Of a stretch of 62,464 nt of DNA, positions 59,080 to 62,464 are shown one piece after another. The notes under the pieces are model-generated. The model made no database searches. It worked only from the letters and a program-made list of their open reading frames with translations, and had not been told where the DNA came from. Within the stretch, counting starts at the first letter, position 1; every line of letters begins with the position of its first letter. Both the position numbers and the translations under genes were made by a program. This DNA comes from Cenarchaeum sp. (GTDB lineage: Archaea; Thermoproteota; Nitrososphaeria; Nitrososphaerales; Nitrosopumilaceae): positions 1 to 62,464 of the forward strand of contig JAHRAJ010000045.1 of NCBI GenBank assembly GCA_020027365.1. Reading direction: 5' to 3'.

Positions 59080-60354
59080 CTAGGGCCAGATGCCGCGGTG
59101 GTTGAACGCATCCACCACCCGGGATACGGCCAGCACCATGGCGGCCTTGCGCATGTCGATCTTGTGCTTTTTGGACAGTGCGAGCGTGTCCTTAAACCCG
59201 GCGGTGATGTTCTTTTCCATCTTTTGCGCCACCTCGTCAAAGCTCCAATAGTAACCCTGGTTGTTCTGGACCCATTCCAGGTAGGAGATGCATACGCCGC
59301 CCGAGTTTGCAAGTATGTCCGGCACTACGACGATGTTTTTAGAGTGTATTACTGGATCGGCCTCTGGCAGGGTGGGGCCGTTTGCCGCCTCGCCGATTAT
59401 CCTGCACTGGAGCTTTTTGGCAATGCCGGCGTCGATCTGGTTTTCCAGTGCGCCCGGAATCAGTATGTCACACTTTGTTGTGAGAAGCTGCTCGGTGGTA
59501 ATCTTGCGGCTTGCCGGAAACCCGACCACGGTTCCCTTGGTCTTCTTGTACTTGATCAGGTCTGCCACCTTGAACCCCTTTGGCACGAGAATCGAGCCCT
59601 TGGAGTCGCTTGCCGCTATGCATCTTGCTCCCATCTCCTCGAGGTACTGGCCCGCAAAGGTCGATGCATTGCCAAAGCCCTGCAGGGCCACCGTGGCGCC
59701 CTTTAGATCCAGGCCCACCGCGTGGGCCGCCTCCCGCACACAGTATGCCGTGCCCAGGCCCGTGGCGACGTTTCTTGCAAGCGAGCCGCCCATCGGGATT
59801 GGCTTGCCGGTTATGACGCCGGGCTGGTACGTGTTGCCCTGCAGCTTGCCAAACGTGTCCATGATCTGCGTCATCTCCCTTCCGGTGGTGTAGACGTCCG
59901 GCGCGGGAATGTCCTTTTCGGGCCCTATGATCTCAGATATCATGAATGCAAACCTGCGGGTAATCCGCTCCTTTTCGGCATCGCTGAGCTTTTCCTTCTT
60001 GGGGTTGACAAAGACCGCCCCCTTGCCGCCGCCCAGCGGCACGTCGACAACCGCGCACTTCCAGGTCATCCACGACGAGAGTGCCATGACCTCGCGCTCC
60101 ATGTATTCCACACCGCCCTCGGGATCAAAGAACCGGATGCCGCCCTTGTAGGGGCCGCGATCGTTGTTGTGCTGGCTTCGAAACCCCGTAAACACGCGTA
60201 TCTTTCCATTGTCCATCCTGACCGGGATCTTGACCCGGAGAAGCTTGTTGGGCATTGCCAGATACTCGCGCATCCCCTTGTCCCTTATCTTCAGGATATC
60301 GCAGGCATCGTTGACCTGCTTGGTCGCGTTGTCAAAGGGATCGGATTGTACCAA
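59080..60354 (-). CDS. gdhA: Glutamate dehydrogenase
   Basis: A 424-residue hexameric glutamate dehydrogenase linking ammonium and 2-oxoglutarate to glutamate. GGIRFFDPEGGVEYMEREVMALSSWMTWKCAVVDVPLGGGKG carries the substrate site with the catalytic Lys; PAPDVYTTGREM and ATVALQGFGNASTFAGQYL (nucleotide fold) follow, and NSGGVCISYLEWVQNNQGYYW is typical. Cofactor choice cannot be settled by eye. The TATA (60374-60384) gives a leaderless start. In an ammonia oxidiser it is the main assimilation enzyme. Confidence 0.96.
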   Translation of the reverse strand: MVQSDPFDNATKQVNDACDILKIRDKGMREYLAMPNKLLRVKIPVRMDNGKIRVFTGFRSQHNNDRGPYKGGIRFFDPEGGVEYMEREVMALSSWMTWKCAVVDVPLGGGKGAVFVNPKKEKLSDAEKERITRRFAFMISEIIGPEKDIPAPDVYTTGREMTQIMDTFGKLQGNTYQPGVITGKPIPMGGSLARNVATGLGTAYCVREAAHAVGLDLKGATVALQGFGNASTFAGQYLEEMGARCIAASDSKGSILVPKGFKVADLIKYKKTKGTVVGFPASRKITTEQLLTTKCDILIPGALENQIDAGIAKKLQCRIIGEAANGPTLPEADPVIHSKNIVVVPDILANSGGVCISYLEWVQNNQGYYWSFDEVAQKMEKNITAGFKDTLALSKKHKIDMRKAAMVLAVSRVVDAFNHRGIWP

Positions 60355-60373
60355 GCTCAGTTGTTATCACGGC

Positions 60374-60384
60374 GAATTATATTT
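60374..60384 (-). promoter_or_regulatory. TATA element for gdhA
   Basis: Plus-strand aattatattta, a strong AT-rich box centred about 25 bases upstream of the ATG at 60354. Confidence 0.65.
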
Positions 60385-60530
60385 AAGTCTGATCCCCGCA
60401 ATTTGCCCCATTTGCGAGGTGCCTGGCCGATGGGTGTTTTTGCCGAAGATTCTCGCGTCTGCGGGGGGGGCGGCCCAGTCGAATGAGTGGAGGGGTGATC
60501 ATCGCCGGTTGGTGCAAATCATGCCCATTG

Positions 60531-60538
60531 TTTAAATC
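60531..60538 (+). promoter_or_regulatory. TATA element for the serpin gene
   Basis: tttaaatc centred about 29 bases before the ATG at 60564. Confidence 0.5.
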
Positions 60539-60563
60539 AGCGCTGGGCCCCCGCTTTTATGAC

Positions 60564-62129
60564 ATGGTAACGCGAATTCCTGCCGCTGTGGTGCTGTTTC
60601 TGGCATCCGTGACCGTCGCCTCTGCCGTCGTTACCGCGGCCCTGCCGCAGGCCGATGCCGTGTACGCGCCATCGCCCCTGGAGCAGATCCGTGCCGGGAC
60701 CGCCTCCGAGGAGGTCCGGTGCGGCAGTGACAAGCTTGTACTGGCAATCCGCGCCGATTCGAGGCCTGCGTGTGTGTACCCGGCCACCGCAGATCGCATG
60801 GCGGGGATGCACGGGTGGGTGGTGGTGGTGGCAACGACTACGGAGACGACGACTATGACACCCATTCCAGACGGATACGGACGGGATCCGTCGGAGGTGC
60901 AGGATGGTGGCATGGGTGACGTCAGTCCCGAGCACGGTACGCCCGTCCAGCCCCGGGACGTGCATCCGATTCCCGCCTCGGTGTCAGAGGCAGGAAATAT
61001 GTTTACCATCGGCTTTTACAACAAAGTCGCCTCGGGCAACTCTGACAACCACTTTTTGTCACCTATTGGCATATTTACCGCCTTTTCGGTACTGTACGAG
61101 GGAGCCGGCGGCCAAAGCGCAGAGCAGTTGCGCGAGGTGTTCGGGTATGTGGAGGACGACATAGACAGGCACAATGCCACCACCCGGATGCTCTCGTCCA
61201 TAAACCGCGACGATCCGGACGCCGAGTTGTCGATGGCAAACGCGCTGTGGATTGCAGACAGGTACAGGGAGGGCGTCAGCGATGAATACGTGGACACGAT
61301 ACGAAACGTGTATCTGGCAACGGTGGAGACCACTAGCTTTACGGACAGTGCAGACGGCTCTGGGGGGGAGATTGAGGGCGTCAAGAGGATCAACGATTGG
61401 GCCGCCGCAAACACCAATGGCAAGATACCCAAGGTGGTTTCGCCCGACTTGGTTGACTTGCACACCGTGGCCATAATCAACAACGCAATCTACTTCAAGG
61501 GCACATGGCTGTACGAATTTGACGAGGACAACACCAGAAAGTCCAGATTTTGGACCGCGGGGGGAGGATCCGTTGACGCCGAACTTATGCACCAGGATGC
61601 GCGTTTGAGCTATGCAGAATTTGGCGGTGTGCAGGTCATCCGGCTGCCATACGAGGGCGGGCGGCTCTCGATGCTGGTTGCACTGCCCATGGAACGCGAC
61701 GGGCTGGACGCACTAGAGGCGGATCTGTCGGTTGATCTTGTGGATGAATGGGGCAAGAAGATGTACCAGACCGACGTGAGCGTATTCATCCCAAAGTTTG
61801 AGATGAGGACAAACTACGACCTGGTGCCGCCGCTGCGCGAGATTGGCGTGTCCGACGTGTTTTCTGCCGAATCAGCAGACCTGTCGGAAGGCATAGATCT
61901 GGGGACGGCAAACAACGTCTACGTCTCCCATGCAGTTCATGACGCATATGTCAAGATCAACGAGGAGGGGACGGAGGCCGCCGCGGTCACAACAATAGGC
62001 ACAACCATAGAAAGCATGGGGCCAGAAAACCCGGTGTTTCGGGCAGACCGCCCATTCCTTTTCATGATACAGGACAACGAGAGCGATGCAATCCTCTTCA
62101 TAGGCAGCGTGTCCAATCCCGCACAATAG
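60564..62129 (+). CDS. Exported serpin (serine protease inhibitor, I4 family)
   Basis: A 521-residue protein with signal peptide (RIPAAVVLFLASVTVASAVVTAAL) and a linker of about 130 residues, then a full serpin fold: FTIGFYNKVASGNSDNHFLSPIGIFTAFSVLYEGAGG, IINNAIYFKGTWLYEFDE, VFIPKFEMRTNYDL, and the hinge INEEGTEAAAVTTIG. The hinge of small residues is intact, so it should be inhibitory. The reactive loop continues TTIESMGPENPVF; counting from the hinge places Glu at P1, though a 3-residue length difference leaves this open. RPFLFMI ends the fold. Serpins are rare in archaea. Alternative start 60483 adds a leader upstream of the TATA. Confidence 0.95.
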   Translation: MVTRIPAAVVLFLASVTVASAVVTAALPQADAVYAPSPLEQIRAGTASEEVRCGSDKLVLAIRADSRPACVYPATADRMAGMHGWVVVVATTTETTTMTPIPDGYGRDPSEVQDGGMGDVSPEHGTPVQPRDVHPIPASVSEAGNMFTIGFYNKVASGNSDNHFLSPIGIFTAFSVLYEGAGGQSAEQLREVFGYVEDDIDRHNATTRMLSSINRDDPDAELSMANALWIADRYREGVSDEYVDTIRNVYLATVETTSFTDSADGSGGEIEGVKRINDWAAANTNGKIPKVVSPDLVDLHTVAIINNAIYFKGTWLYEFDEDNTRKSRFWTAGGGSVDAELMHQDARLSYAEFGGVQVIRLPYEGGRLSMLVALPMERDGLDALEADLSVDLVDEWGKKMYQTDVSVFIPKFEMRTNYDLVPPLREIGVSDVFSAESADLSEGIDLGTANNVYVSHAVHDAYVKINEEGTEAAAVTTIGTTIESMGPENPVFRADRPFLFMIQDNESDAILFIGSVSNPAQ

Positions 62130-62185
62130 ACGGGGGTCGGTAGGCGCGACGGAGGCGTCTGGTACGGATGTGTCGTCACCGTTGC

Positions 62186-62218
62186 CATGCGGGGGCCGGG
62201 CGCATGCGTGCTTTTTTT
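62186..62218 (+). terminator. Terminator of the serpin gene
   Basis: catgcg (62186-62191) pairs with cgcatg (62201-62206) around a 9-base loop, followed by T7 at 62212-62218. Confidence 0.55.
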
Positions 62219-62294
62219 CCTCCCTTCCCAGACACGCCGGCATGACGATCCGTAGTGGCCGGTTGGCGGGGGGGCATGCAGTCTGGATGGTTGA

Positions 62295-62396
62295 TGGCGC
62301 CGAGAGGGAGATTTGAACTCCCGTTCCCTTGCGAGAACGCGCTTTGTGGCAACATTGTTTCCAGGCGCGCGCCCTACCAGGCTAGGCGACCTCGGC
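62295..62396 (-). tRNA. tRNA-Ser(GGA) with 15-base intron and encoded CCA
   Basis: Cloverleaf on the minus strand: acceptor GCCGAGG/TCTCGGC with discriminator G followed by encoded CCA (62295-62297), D stem GCCT/GGGC, anticodon stem CGCGC/GCGCG, loop CTGGAAA giving anticodon GGA, long variable arm GTTC/GAAC, and T arm GGGAG-TTCAAAT-CTCCC. The anticodon loop is interrupted after position 37 by about 15 bases (acaatgttgccacaa), the classic archaeal intron site; its ends can pair weakly with the exon, as expected for splicing endonuclease. Boundaries of the intron are ambiguous by one base. Confidence 0.92.
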
Positions 62397-62428
62397 ACGT
62401 CTTTCGACGATCTAAAGACCAAGTTTGA

Positions 62429-62440
62429 TTATATATTGTG
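62429..62440 (-). promoter_or_regulatory. TATA element for tRNA-Ser
   Basis: Plus-strand gattatatattg, about 38 bases upstream of the mature 5-prime end, leaving a short 5-prime leader for RNase P to remove. Confidence 0.55.
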
Positions 62441-62464
62441 TTAGCTTGCAAACGTCAGGTCTAT

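Noticed and set aside
1..62464. CRISPR arrays, insertion sequences, integrase or att sites
   Set aside because: I looked for regularly spaced repeats, transposase motifs and tRNA-linked direct repeats and saw none; the tandem repeats present are short coding microsatellites.

Overview
The window is archaeal and most likely comes from an ammonia-oxidising Thaumarchaeota (Nitrososphaerota) genome of unusually high GC, of the Cenarchaeum / marine Nitrosopumilales type. Evidence: archaeal S15 and S3Ae, a RecJ-like DHH nuclease, Pcc1, ABCE1, TBP, aRNase J, diphthine synthase and archaeal-lipid geranylgeranyl reductase; LysW-carrier biosynthesis of arginine and lysine; a cytochrome b/Rieske/membrane cupredoxin cluster; an unlinked 5S rRNA; a tRNA-Ser with an intron after position 37. 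The species assignment is inference. Genes are dense and often overlap by 1-4 bases (ATGA, GTGA, TTGCTAG). Many transcripts look leaderless: a TATA element lies about 24-29 bases before the chosen start codon, which I used to choose several starts.

Layout. 0.1-1 kb: divergent small membrane proteins. 1.1-5.8 kb: information-processing operons (rps15, RecJ-like nuclease, pcc1, serS; rps3ae, RNA-binding protein). 5.9-12.2 kb: geranylgeranyl reductase, a MoxR ATPase/VWA pair, a PLP enzyme-rhodanese fusion and an ASCH protein. 12.2-16 kb: accessory stretch with a membrane-anchored protein, an 869-residue coiled-coil/PIN protein and a 57-residue microprotein. 16.4-19.7 kb: non-oxidative pentose phosphate operon in which transketolase N-subunit and ribulose-phosphate 3-epimerase are one polypeptide. 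19.8-24 kb: DCC-family protein, leucyl aminopeptidase, C2H2 zinc-finger microprotein, 5S rRNA, HNH endonuclease. 24-34.7 kb: ABCE1, Trm5, RimI-like, M50 protease, LarA-like protein, pyrE, aRNase J, a divergent TBP, TPR protein and a small beta-rich protein.

34.7-46.6 kb is the membrane and export region: cupredoxin, cytochrome b with a long proline-rich tail, Tat-exported Rieske protein, a 1505-residue secreted subtilase, a membrane-anchored surface protein and a NitT/TauT-type ABC importer. 46.9-56.2 kb holds two consecutive LysW operons: argG-lysW-argX-argC-argB-argD-Lrp, then homocitrate synthase-lysW2-lysX-lysK; the shared kinase, reductase and aminotransferase are encoded once. 56.2-60.4 kb: diphthine synthase fused to DUF357, FAD synthase, PII, a class I glutamine amidotransferase and glutamate dehydrogenase, i.e. 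a nitrogen-assimilation neighbourhood. 60.6-62.4 kb: an exported serpin and intron-containing tRNA-Ser(GGA) with an encoded CCA.

Most striking: the second LysW ends in Gln instead of the Glu that carries the amino-acid intermediate; the TktN-Rpe fusion; the coiled-coil/PIN protein; the exported serpin together with a giant secreted subtilase; and Gly/Asp-rich low-complexity insertions in loops of otherwise conserved enzymes.
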